DNA of 64,000 bases from Euonymus europaeus. Its lineage: Eukaryota; Streptophyta; Magnoliopsida; Celastrales; Celastraceae. The notes below the pieces were generated by a model. The model did no database searches and had not been told where the DNA came from. It was given only the letters and a program-made list of their open reading frames with translations. Each line of letters begins with the position of its first letter. Position 1 is the first letter of the stretch. This document shows, piece by piece, positions 11,860-22,113 of the stretch. The stretch lies in assembly GCA_963580455.1 (NCBI GenBank), contig OY756960.1:21263238-21327237 (forward strand), in the 5' to 3' direction. A program made the position numbers and the translations under genes.

Positions 11860-12438
11860 AGAGAGCTTTGGTCCTCTATTATAGCTGATGATGTTGATAT
11901 ATGTTTGATGGCACTGTGGGATGCTTGGAATTTTAGAAATTAGCTTATTCATGATAAGTCCAACCTTAATGTGGAGGATATCTTCAGGTGGATTCTCAAA
12001 GACTTTATTCATACTCGTTGGAGAATGCCGCGAGATCATGAAATTGTTGTTAATGTGGATGTTGCGCGGGACGGTGAGGGTAACAAGAGTGTTGCTAGGG
12101 GTGTGGTCAAAAATGGGAGAGGAGACCTGGTAATGGCAGCAGCTTCGTTGGTCGAGTATGCGCCTGGCGGAGCTCTACGAGATTAAAGAAGGGATTAACC
12201 TGGCTAAGCTCTGTGGGGCTTCAAGTGTTTATATCATCAGTGATTCTCTTGGATCTATTCAAAAAATCAATTCTCAAGATGGTTATCTGAATGAAGTGAG
12301 CCTAGTGATTGGGGACATTAGAGAGGAAATGCAAGCCATTGATTATCTAGGATTCTTATTTAGGCCTAAGAGTTTCAATTGGGTTCATGACATTGCTGGC
12401 TTTGTGATTTCTTGTTGTTCTAGTTCTCCCTATGTTTG
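11860..12438 (+). pseudogene. LINE (non-LTR retrotransposon) RNase H domain remnant
   Basis: This fragment resembles the RVT_3-type RNase H domain at the 3' end of plant LINEs. Readable parts are ALWDAWNFRN, then EIVVNVDVARDG with the first catalytic Asp. The frame shifts near 12170, and then come AELYEIKEGINLAKLCG with the catalytic Glu and YIISDSLGSI with the second Asp. The tail FNWVHDIAGF corresponds to the usual RHV-REANKVAHALA block. A stop follows ALWDAWNFRN and there is one frameshift, so it is dead. No reverse transcriptase is visible upstream; the Copia element abuts this side. Confidence 0.75.
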
Positions 12439-12439
12439 A

Positions 12440-13150
12440 GATGTAATATCGACGTCCCTATAACTGCGTGATTGTATATTGGCAGATCAACTGCTGGGTA
12501 GTGTTTTGAGTGATGAAATTTATTATTTATTTATTTTTATAAAAAAAGTAAAATAAAGATGGGATCATGGGATGGATTGAGTGCTTAGGTGGGACGCTCA
12601 GATGGTGGGGGCTCATGGCTGGGCTGGCCAATAAGTAAAATGGTCTGGATGTGCCCCACAAACAGCCCAGTGACACCACCTCTGTTTTTGTATGCTTTGG
12701 TTGATCGTCCGTGGGCTACACCATGGCCGGAAAATATCTCCTGTGTCGTGGCAAGAATATATTGGCTTATGATTTTTGTTACGCCGAAACTTTCACAGAA
12801 GATAGAACCACCACTTTCGAAATGACAAAAATGGGATTACAATATATAATTATTTCCGACATATCCTCTCAAAACAAAATTTGCAGAGAAAGAAGAAAAA
12901 CGAGATTTGCTTATACGTCTCTCTCATTTTTCCTTGCTTTACTTTTCTTTCTCTCTCTTCCTTCTTTGCTTCTCTTTAGCACAGAAGAAGAGAAGAGAAT
13001 CTGAGGGGTAAGGTAAAAGGAGAGATTGAAGCTTAGGGCATCTGCATAATCCGTCCAAGCCGCAACGAAAATCTTGCGTTTTCTTTCCTTATTTTTTTTT
13101 TGCTTGGACGGATTTAATATTGTTGCTAGTACTTTTGTTCGGCGGAGATG
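12440..13150 (+). promoter_or_regulatory. Promoter and leader region of the syntaxin-like gene
   Basis: Intergenic stretch ending in a pyrimidine-rich leader (about 12915-12975, repeated CTCTCT and CTTC) typical of plant 5' UTRs. No clear TATA box was fixed. No other gene is visible. Confidence 0.45.
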
Positions 13151-16100
13151 ATGGTTTTGAACAGTTTCGATCTATGGCAAAAGGACGCTTTTTTCTCTGC
13201 GGCAGAGGAGGTTCAGGAATCTGCGGATGCGTATGTATCATTTCTTCATTTCATTGGTTTCTGTGGTGTACATATATTGTCTATGCAGGATTTTGGGGGT
13301 TTTTTTTGCTAGATTTTTCTCAATTGCGCTTTAAATTGCAAGTTTTATGGGTTTCGGTGATATGAGTCAAGATGCCTTTTACCTAATGAATGTAAGGACT
13401 TGGGAGTCAATTAATGTTGGATTTTCTTCCTGGATATGCTTTGAATCCTCCAATTTTATTGCTTTCTTTTTGTAAATATTAGAGGCATGAATTATTATTG
13501 GTTGGATGTATCTGATTGAATTGACAACCAAAACTCAATTGGTTTTGGCATTACTTTCTTGAATTTGCTGTATTTTGTGGTTGTTGAAGATCCTGACAAC
13601 CAAAACTCAATTGGTTTTGGCATTACTTTCTTGAATTTACTGTATGGTTAATTTTTTACTTGTTCACTTTGTTGATTGTTTTGTGTGTATGTGGCACTTT
13701 GATCTGTTCAGATTTGTGAGAATAATGACGTAGTTCTTAGAAACACCCTGTTGCATAGGAATGTAACTGACTATTATTTTGGCGGCTAGAAAGAAGTAGG
13801 TGTACCCTATGAAATGATATTCAAGCTGTACGATTTGCTTGGTGGTTTTCTACATTGCATGCGCAATTATGCTTTGCTTCTAGTCCATTTCTAGGAGATC
13901 ATCTTTCTCACCTTCAAGAAGGTTTGAATTTTTTTAAGAGATTATCTTCTTTTATACTGTACATGCAATTACTGCAGAATTTTTGTATTGCCATTTCTCT
14001 AAAGTCTAAACAAATGTTAGTATGTTACAACTGATTATTGGTTTTTTTTCTTCTGGAACTGTGGAACATTATTAGTTGAGTGAAAACATTTGTTTTTTTA
14101 ATGTTTTGATTATGAATTTAAATTTGAATGCCCATTTTCTCTTTGTTTCTGTTATTCTTGCAGTATGGAATCGGCATACAGGATGTGGTTAAGAGAGAGG
14201 AGAGAAGGGATTACTCCCGAGCATATTGATGAACTCTCTAGTGAGCTGCAAACTGCCTTAGGCACTGCAAAATGGCAGGTCTGCTTCTTTTATTCTTTTA
14301 TAAGTTCAGTATTTTTCTAGTCTTTGTTCCCATGCCACTGAATTGATTAGCTTTTTTCTTTTTTCTTTGAGCAACAAGGAAAAAGGGGTTAGGGTGGGGG
14401 GATACCAAAAGTAGTTTAGCTTTTTTTTTTAATCACAATTAATCCTAATTTTCTTTATCAAATTTCTCAACTGATCTACTTCACAATTTTTGTTCTTGAA
14501 ATCGATATTTATGCCTTTTTGGCTTCTCAGTTAGTGGTGAAGATATTGTTGAACAATGAACATGTTCAATTGTTTTTTCCTTTACTCTGTGCCCTCACCC
14601 ACCATTTTAATGTGCAGAAATCCTGTCATGGTCTTTCTTTTTATCTCCTTAGCTAGTCAATTGGCTTTGGCGAGTAATTTTTTTTTTGAACTTTTAATGT
14701 TGCATCAGTTGGAAGAGTTCGAGAGGGCGGTCAGGTTGAGCCATGGACGCTCTTATGATGATATCAAAACGTCTAGGCATAGACAATTTGTTGCTGCCAT
14801 TGAGGGCCAAATTACTCATGTTGAAGAAGCATTAATGGAAGCTTTTAGTGAGAATGGTAAGCAGCCGCTACAATGGGTAAACCTGGATGAAAATGAACGG
14901 GATGATTTAGCCATGTTCCTCTCTGGAACATCTCAAATTTCAGAAATTTCTACAAGAGGTTCTCTTATGGAGAATCATCATATGGGAAAAGATTTTGAGC
15001 CTAATACAAATCTCAGCAAAGATATTTCTGATGAAATGGAAACTTCCAAAGTTGGTACCACTAGAAAGGATGCAGAGTGTATCATAGATATAGAAGAAAA
15101 AGAAACGTTTGGAACGAGTCATGACATAATATGTCCATCTGATAAAGCAACTGGCTCAAGGAGAACATGGAGTAAACCAAATTTTGGTGCCTTAAAGATT
15201 GTTATTACTGACAAAAGCGAACTAAGTAGCCAGTTAATGTCCAGTGTTGAGGCCACTCCCAAAGAAAAAGGGTCCAAATCCATCTTCTGGCAAAGGTTCA
15301 AAGACCATACACAGGCCAATTGGGCAGTTAACGTGTTTAGTCAGGTCAGTTCATAATTTTATCAAATAGTATGTTTGATGATTTAACAATCAGAAAAGGT
15401 CCACATACCTTTTATGTTATAAGAAATTGGAATCCCTGTTGTCACATCTCTCCCCTCTATGCTTGGCTTTTAGTTAGGTAAATTATAGCTTTCTACGTAA
15501 TGCTTTATAGTTTGAATGGTAAAGAACCCTTATTAAGAATGGCACGAAAGGGTGCCATCAATTATAACAGGAAATGTAAAACTAAAGAGACAATCATGTC
15601 TATATTTTTGTGTGTGAGGTTTGGAGCCTATATTCAATGGGAAAACTTGATTACATTTTGGTTAGTTGTGTGAGGCTGCTTTCTTTTAAATCATTTCTGG
15701 TACTAGCTTCAATGAGGGGAATTTTTATGTGAAGAATAGAGTAGAAACCATGGTTAGGACAAAGTCAAGTCACTTAGATTTCGGTAAAAAAAAAAAAGAG
15801 TTAAAAAAAAAGAGTTGTAACACAAAAAAATGAACAGGAAAAATGGTTTATGTTCTTCTCAATATCAGTTATCCATACGCAGAGAAAAGGGGAAAAAGTT
15901 GTTTTAGTTTTTGAGAAAATCATTTGGAAACAGGTAAGTAAACACGTTTCTTTGTTTTAAAAACAACAATTATCAGAAATGTTTTGCGGTTCTTTCCAAC
16001 TTATGATTTTATGTTCTGCAGATCTTCTGTCGGGTTGGTGGGCTACAAAGACAAATACCAAATTCATTACCCTTGCAGCTTAGTCGTTCTATCCAGCTTA

Positions 16101-16334
16101 TGCTTGCTTTGATGCTCAGCATTTTCTTAATCAGTAAGTTCCTGAATTTTTTAATTATAAAGAATTATCAATTTCCTTGAAGTTTTACCAAAGTCTTGTT
16201 ACCATTCAATGACTTGAAGTCTTAGATTTTCATGTCTCGTGTCTGCTCTCTATTGATCTCTAAATAAGATATCATGCTGATGTGGGATCCTTTTCTTTGT
16301 CATTGCAGTGCATTTTGTACTTTATACAAATTGA
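13151..16334 (+). CDS. Tail-anchored protein with syntaxin-6 N-terminal domain
   Basis: Five exons: 13151-13230, 14164-14278, 14709-15344, 16022-16133 and 16309-16334, giving 322 residues with all phases consistent. It begins MVLNSFDLWQKDAFFSAAEE; an ATG directly upstream at 13148 is the alternative start. Residues 1 to about 95 resemble the syntaxin-6/SYP61 N-terminal three-helix domain (RMWLRERREGI, ELQTALGTAKWQLEEFERAV). A low-complexity acidic middle follows. The C-terminus is a single hydrophobic anchor (SIQLMLALMLSIFLIMHFVL) ending in a short YTN tail. No Qc SNARE coiled coil is seen, so it should bind or regulate trans-Golgi/endosomal SNAREs rather than be one. It matches the family annotated syntaxin/t-SNARE in Arabidopsis, located beside a SET-domain gene there too. 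Intron 1 holds a 71-bp-period duplication (13522-13643). Confidence 0.87.
13522..13643. repeat. Tandem duplication inside intron 1
   Basis: A stretch of about 50 bases starting TGACAACCAAAACTC occurs twice, 71 bases apart (from 13522 and from 13593), nearly identical. Intronic and noncoding. Confidence 0.8.
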
Positions 16335-17853
16335 CCGGATAGTTCTCTCCTTGTGTGGATAGAGGTAATTGTATTGTATTTTAAAGTAATTTTTTACCAT
16401 ATTAAACATGAACTGAGGTAACATGTTATTTTTAAGTGCAGAGAGGATATATTCCAACAGAGTGAAAATTGTGTGGAAACCCTCCAAAAAGATGCTTGCA
16501 GAATTTTGTAACTGAGCCAAAACACGATGTCATAAAATATCATGAATTTTTTTTCAACCAGATATGCTTGCTATTGGTTTAGTTAGTATGCCCAAATTTA
16601 TTTTATTTAAAGATTATTGATAACATGGGAGGCATCTTGATGATGAACTTACTTTAGTTATCTTAGTGTCATTTTGTCTAGATGAGCCTAATTAGCCAAA
16701 TGTTTTTACCATTCTTCTATTTTCAATTCAATATTGCCAGTGAATAAGAAGAAACCCCTTTTGGACGTCGAAAAAGGACTCCTTAGCAAAGAAAGTCCAT
16801 TCTTCTTTGATATATATATATTCTTGAATCTTTCTTTTGGATTGATTTATTTGTTATTCTCCACCTTCTGTTGGTGTAAAGCCAGAATTTATAGATTTCA
16901 ATTAATTTTTGTCTGGATAAAGTATTGTTAATAAAATAAACTAGATAAACATATGAAAGACATCCTCTGGCTAGCGCTGGGTAAGTATTTTTATTGCTTT
17001 CAGCTATATAGTCCGTAATCTCTCTTTTGTTTTGTCAGAATAAAGTTCTAGCATTGTAGACTTCTTCTAGTCTGTCGAATTTGATTTCAAGTGACGCTTC
17101 ATTTATATTGCCGTATCTAGCATACTACGACAATCCTTCATGTTCTGTGTTTGTTTGTATAAGTATTTGGTCATTTTTAAATCTGCAGGTTACTAGCGTT
17201 TCCTTATGAAGGGACGACCTTTGTTGATTTCGAGGCTTGGGAGTCGGCTAAAGTTTCTCCCCAATGCACAAGGAGTAAATCCAACTGCGGTAGTAGGATG
17301 CCCTCAGTGTTTATATTTTTTTGTGCAACTCAAGATGTAAATGTATTCATGTAGCACCGTTGCTTCCAATATATGGTAGTGTTGACAATCACATTGTAAT
17401 TAGGGTCAAACCCAAGTTAATGAAGTCTGGATTTAGCGATGTAGTATGTATTATTCTCGCATAAGTTGGGACCATGGTTAAAATTTACGATAGGAGTTCC
17501 ACGGGCAATCTCTTGGTGCTGTTTATTTGTCATGGAAAACCTAGGAGAAGAGAAGCTGGGAATTTCTTGTACTCGTTACAATTATTGCATTTGATATATG
17601 ATGCAGCTTTCAACTCTTCCTTCTCAAGATATGAATAATTGTTCTTCTTACATATATTACTGAGCTTTTCCTCCTGCGGATTATTGAGAAAATTTTAGTG
17701 TCTGGAGCAGAGGATTGAGTATAAATTTCACAGCCACAGCCACAGCCACTGCCACTATAGGTTGTTTGACCTAAAACTAATGCTCTGCTGCTAATACACA
17801 GAAGAACCGAAAAGACTGACTGAGCACTGCTACCTTCAGAAGATCCTTCCTTT
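16335..17853. other. 3' UTR and intergenic DNA
   Basis: Contains the syntaxin-like 3' UTR and AT-rich sequence. One small frame at 17206-17340 is noted separately. Nothing else is recognisable. Confidence 0.5.
17206..17340 (+). CDS. Possible small ORF with NPTAVVGCPQC motif (tentative)
   Basis: A 44-codon frame starting MKGRPLLISRLGSRL and containing NPTAVVGCPQCLYFFVQ. It lies just after a good splice acceptor (TCTGCAG at 17183-17189). The VGCPxC part recalls the conserved C-terminal motif of small plant GIR1-like repressors (VGCPRCLMYVML), but the second CxxC is missing. It could be a degraded exon, part of the upstream gene's 3' UTR, or chance. Confidence 0.2.
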   Translation: MKGRPLLISRLGSRLKFLPNAQGVNPTAVVGCPQCLYFFVQLKM

Positions 17854-18099
17854 TCATTCAACTCCAAAAACACCATCTCTTGTGATCTCAAACTCACATG
17901 ATGTATCAGGCAAATGGTGTGCGAAAATCACATGTAGAAGCCTCCTCCCTCGCCTACTCATGTTATGACCATCACTGCAATCCACGTCTTCTCGAACAAT
18001 CTCCTCAAACCTTTTAGCAAATTCCTTCTATTTCCCACATATCTTGAAAAACAGCAACGACCTCCGCTTAAGTTCCCCCGGAGTGTTCTCAAACTTGAA

Positions 18100-18189
18100 T
18101 ATAAATAGTGCTGCGATTGAGTCGATCACAATTAGCTTAACGAGTATAAATAGTGCTGCGATTGAGTCGATCACAATTAGCTTAACGAG
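18100..18189. repeat. 45-bp perfect tandem duplication over the XRCC3 Walker B segment
   Basis: Units 18100-18144 and 18145-18189 are identical. On the minus strand each encodes LVKLIVIDSIAALFI, so the duplication itself keeps the frame and repeats the Walker B motif. Confidence 0.92.
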
Positions 18190-18221
18190 CATTTGGGTTT
18201 TTTCTGTTCACAAGAAAAGAG

Positions 18222-18480
18222 TCTGATGATGCATAATTTTGCAACCTCCGTGCCTCCCCCGTGCACTTGTATGAGGAAGGGATCGAACCCTTGACCTCAT
18301 GTAAGCGGGATGAAGACACTACCACCAAGCTGATCAACTCGGCGGTAGTGTCTCCGCCCCGCTTACATGAGGTAAGGCGTTCGATCCTTACCACATACAA
18401 GCGCACGGGATAGGGCACGGAGGACCTCCACGATGTGTACGGACGTAGGCCCCAGCTGCCCAAATCCTGCATCATCAGAG
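18222..18480. repeat. Inverted pair of tRNA-like SINE fragments inside the XRCC3 pseudogene
   Basis: The left arm (about 18222-18320) and right arm (about 18340-18480) are imperfect reverse complements. Both start TGATGATGCA from the outside and share CCTCCGTGCC, GTGCRCTTGTATG and CTCATGTAAGCGGG. Each arm holds a Pol III B-box-like GTTCGATCC (minus strand in the left arm, plus strand in the right) with GGTGGTAGTGTC or GGCGGTAGTGTC as a possible A box. The structure would fold into a long hairpin. Two head-to-head SINEs or a foldback element are both possible. Confidence 0.7.
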
Positions 18481-19094
18481 TCTATCTTTGGCATTATATG
18501 GAGCAATTGGTCTGCAGTGTGTATGCTATGTACATAGATATGATGATCACAAGGATTGTAATCACTCCCCCTATAAAGGCGATTGTACAGAGAGCAAGAG
18601 GAATGGGAAAGTTGATGGAGTCGGCGAAAGGGAAATTTGAATTCCGTGTGGAGATAGAGAGAAGAGGCGTCGAGGCCGCCGTGTGAGACAGGGAGCTGGG
18701 AGTGAAGGGCGATTTGGAGGCAGAGTTGGGTCTTGCCGGAACCGCTTTCGGCTACGATCTCGGTGATGGAGTTGCACGACACTCCGCCTCCGAGCGAGCG
18801 GTCGAGGATGGGGCAGGGCAGCCAAGCCAAAGGGTGCATTTTTGGAGGGATAGTGGTCGATTGAGGAGGTTTTCTGGTGTGATTGCCATTGGGAGGGAAA
18901 ATTTGCGGCAGAACTTTATGAATTTGTTTTATATATGTTGGTGCTAAAATATATAATAGGATACTTAAAAAAACGATATTTTTAAGAAAATAGGTTTATT
19001 TGAATTTTTATTCTACTTTTTTTTTTATATATATATAACCATTTGATCTTGACCATCTTGAAATTGTACACTTCATTGCCATTTGAAGCAATTA

Positions 19095-19097
<3 letters not shown>

Positions 19098-19142
<45 letters not shown>
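19098..19142. repeat. (AT)n microsatellite
   Basis: About 22 uninterrupted TA/AT units. Confidence 0.95.
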
Positions 19143-19145
<3 letters not shown>

Positions 19146-21106
19146 ATCTAGGAGTACCACATAATGTAATTAACGTACGTATGAGTGATTAAGAGTGAAA
19201 GAAATTGTCACACCACGATATTGAAAAAAGTATTCAAATAATGTATCATCATAATTCATAAAGATTGAATGCTATAATGTTAATTAACAATGAATTGTGC
19301 TTATCATTCCTACCTAATCTTGTCATTACCTTTAATAATGTAAATGCATTAACATTAAATAAAAATATGCCACCTTTAAAATGTGGCTTGCATGCTAAGT
19401 ACGTGATTTCTTAAATTCTACTCAAGCAAAAAATTATTATCAAAAAAAAAAAACTTGGGTTGTTGAATGTGATTTAACACCTCTTAGTAGGAGATATGTC
19501 TCGGATCAAATTTCTTACAATTTTAATTCTCAAAAATTCTCCAACAATTACAAATTAGAGATTTGTGGCATCACTCGAATCAGAGAGTCATATATATTTT
19601 CAAATTTTAATTAAAGTTTGGGGTGCATCAAGAACAATTTAAATTCCAAACTTTCATAATTATATTGAATCCAATAACTTAAAATCGCTATTAATTTGGA
19701 AATCCCAACATTATCATCATTTAGAAAATGAAAGCACCACCACTACTTGATTTATTGCTCCATGACTTCAATTTTCTTTACTTGTGATGTGGATTTAAGT
19801 ACAAAGAACTTTGTAATGATATTGCTTGTGTGTCAAGCTCCAAAAGATCATCTATATATAAACTTATCATTCATATTTATGAAGTTGTGTAGAATAAGGA
19901 ATATATAATTATGAAAAATAAACAGTATAATAATCATTATAATAAAAAAAGGCATAAATTTTTTATTTAGTTTCATAGGATGAGAATCCGCAATCACTAT
20001 CCTTCAAATGCGCAACAATAGAAAGACAAGTAATTATTATTGGACGTGGACATTGAATATATAAACATAAATAAATCACATTATTAATTTGTAACATAGA
20101 ACCCATTGTCACGACAGTTTGAGTGTACACTAGTGTTTGCTCAATAGCACATAAATCACGCGTGCCAAATAAATACGTGATAATTTAATGTATGGACTCC
20201 GACAAAATTGAATTAATAATTTTCAAAGAGGGAAGACTATCTCCTAGTTATTAATGTAGGAGTTAGATTCATATTCCCTATATATGTATTTAGTTGGATG
20301 AGTGATGTTATATTCATTCAAAATATAACCTTTATTTTATCCTCAAATATGTGTAACATGTGAAATAGTTATTGATTATAAACACACATGTATGAATCAC
20401 TTAAATAAGGTGTATATTTTGGAGGTCTCGGGCATTATTATTCGTCAGATAGAGTTCAAACAATACCTAATTTAGTAATAAAAAAATAATGATTGAATTT
20501 TTTAAAAGTAAGCGACTTCTATTTCAAATTTCAACAAAATATTAATTACGGAGCTTATATTATTGTCAAAAAATGTGTACATTTGTCAAATTTTCTATGT
20601 GTAATTAAAAACATCAAAAAAAAGTTAAGAGACAAAAATTCAAAAAAAAAAAAAACCAACGCAAAAAAATATCAAATTGCATAGTTAGTGATTATATATT
20701 TCCTAAAATAAATCAAAAATCAATTAATAGTAAGATCATCTTAAGTAATTCTAGAAATAATTAATAGCTAGCCAAGTAATTGATAAGTTCATTAGTTATT
20801 GGAAATTTATTATTGGTAAACATAGCCACGAAGTGATCAAGGGAAACACTACATTGTTCAATAGCTGTTATTAATAGTGATTTAATGTTACTTAAAAAGG
20901 AAAAATGGATTGTAAATTCGAACCCTACCTATATTAAATAGCTGTTAATTAATTTCTCCACCTGGAGAGGCTGAGATGACAAAGTGTACATCAGAATAAA
21001 ATTGCCGGACTAAATTCATAAAATAAATGATCATGTACCAACTCCATCACACAAAAAAACCAAAAACAAAATTCTAAAACTGCAGCACACATACGTATAC
21101 ATATAC

Positions 21107-21111
<5 letters not shown>

Positions 21112-21142
<31 letters not shown>
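21112..21142. repeat. (AT)n microsatellite
   Basis: About 15 AT units preceded by ACATAT variants, downstream of the minus-strand gene. Confidence 0.93.
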
Positions 21143-21145
<3 letters not shown>

Positions 21146-21381
21146 GTGTCAATATTTATGCCATTCTCCTGAATCTCGTGATGACCATTGATTTCTCACC
21201 CAACCAACGAAAACCCAAAAGATTGAACATCATTCTCATTCTTCAATAATCAATAATCATCATCTCTGCGGTACAGTACTGTACACCCAAATGTCACAAC
21301 ACCATTTCCATGCCTTTTACTCTCGTCTCTCGTTAAAACCTCAAAACATAAGATATACACAGTGCAGAACGACCATATATA

Positions 21382-22113
21382 TTACCCCTGCCAAGCAAAC
21401 GACGTCGTCGCCACAGCCACACTAGCATGATCCTTGCAGCTCAGTAGTCTGATGAGCCTGTATGAGCCCTTGCCGATGCCACAGCTCTGGCGGCTAGCTG
21501 TAGACGTATTATTGATTACCGGCGGGAATAGAGTTGATGGATTTAGTCGGGATTGTCGATTCTTGATATCCGACAGCTCCATTTGTGTCGGAATCTTGGC
21601 CAAGCCAAACATGAACACATAGTACCATTTAGGAGGTTTAGGTACCGTGTTCTTCGCGGACGAGCTTCTTTCCATCATTTCTTTTTCTTTTCCGTGACCA
21701 AGGGAGCCACTGTTTCTCATGAGCTTGAGCTTGGCTTTAGTGCTGCTGGATCGCGTCGTAGTAAAGCCTTGGATTTCGGAGAAGGATTTAGAGCGTCTGC
21801 GAATAAAGTCGGTCTTCTTTTTGTTTTGCGTGATTGGTTTGGGGATGGAGTAATACTGATCTTTCTGAGGAACAAGTTTGCCGCAGAAAATGATTTCTTC
21901 GGCGGGGCACATGTCGACGGCCCCGAAGTCGTTAAAGAACTCGAACAAGTCGGAAGACGAACGAGGCGGAGTGTGATTGCCATGATGTGAGGAGTTTTCT
22001 GAATCGGAAATATTGTTGATGTTGTTGTCAATTGGGAGGTCGCGAAGAGAGAGTGCCTCATCTGCTTCTTCTTCTTCTTGTTCTTGGTTGTGAAGATTGA
22101 AGTGTTCTCCCAT
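21382..22113 (-). CDS. Plant-specific protein of unknown function (EEIIFCGKL motif), 243 aa
   Basis: Single-exon gene. The start MGEHFNLHNQEQEEEE is preceded by a GA-rich leader (22125-22160). Visible blocks in order: an acidic N-terminus; ALSLRDLPI near residue 20; DLFEFFNDF near 55; MCPAEEIIFCGKLVP near 68; a basic Ser/Arg region (FIRRRSKSFSEI) that may be a nuclear signal; PKPPKWYYVFMFGL near 160; and the C-terminus SYRLIRLLSCKDHASVAVATT. These blocks recall a family of uncharacterised plant proteins (SLCDLP/FCGK type). No enzymatic motif or membrane span is evident, and I assign no function. Codon structure, leader and length look like a real expressed gene. Confidence 0.8.
   Translation of the reverse strand: MGEHFNLHNQEQEEEEADEALSLRDLPIDNNINNISDSENSSHHGNHTPPRSSSDLFEFFNDFGAVDMCPAEEIIFCGKLVPQKDQYYSIPKPITQNKKKTDFIRRRSKSFSEIQGFTTTRSSSTKAKLKLMRNSGSLGHGKEKEMMERSSSAKNTVPKPPKWYYVFMFGLAKIPTQMELSDIKNRQSRLNPSTLFPPVINNTSTASRQSCGIGKGSYRLIRLLSCKDHASVAVATTSFAWQG

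Larger units (their letters stand above)
17854..18889 (-). pseudogene. XRCC3: XRCC3 (RAD51 paralogue) pseudogene
   Basis: On the minus strand the frame opens at 18889 (MAITPENLL) and soon shifts because of about 11 extra bases near 18825. It then reads CPILDRSLGGG, the Walker A region EIVAESGSGKTQLCLQ, and FPFRRLHQLSHS up to MPKIDSDDAGF. There it is interrupted by an inverted SINE-like insertion (18222-18480). It resumes at the Walker B segment KLIVIDSIAALF, present twice through a 45-bp duplication. Next come NTPGELKRRSLLFFK, a nonsense TAG at 18028-18030, and the C-terminal block FAHHLPDTSCEF to the stop at 17854-17856. About 90 residues between the nonsense codon and the C-terminal block appear deleted. 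The intact family acts with RAD51C in homologous recombination. This copy cannot encode it. Confidence 0.88.
18890..21381. other. AT-rich intergenic DNA without recognisable genes
   Basis: Contains an (AT)n microsatellite at 19098-19142 and another at about 21112-21142. The rest is AT-rich with many short homopolymers. The part next to 21381 is the 3' UTR of the minus-strand gene. No coding signal was found. Confidence 0.7.
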
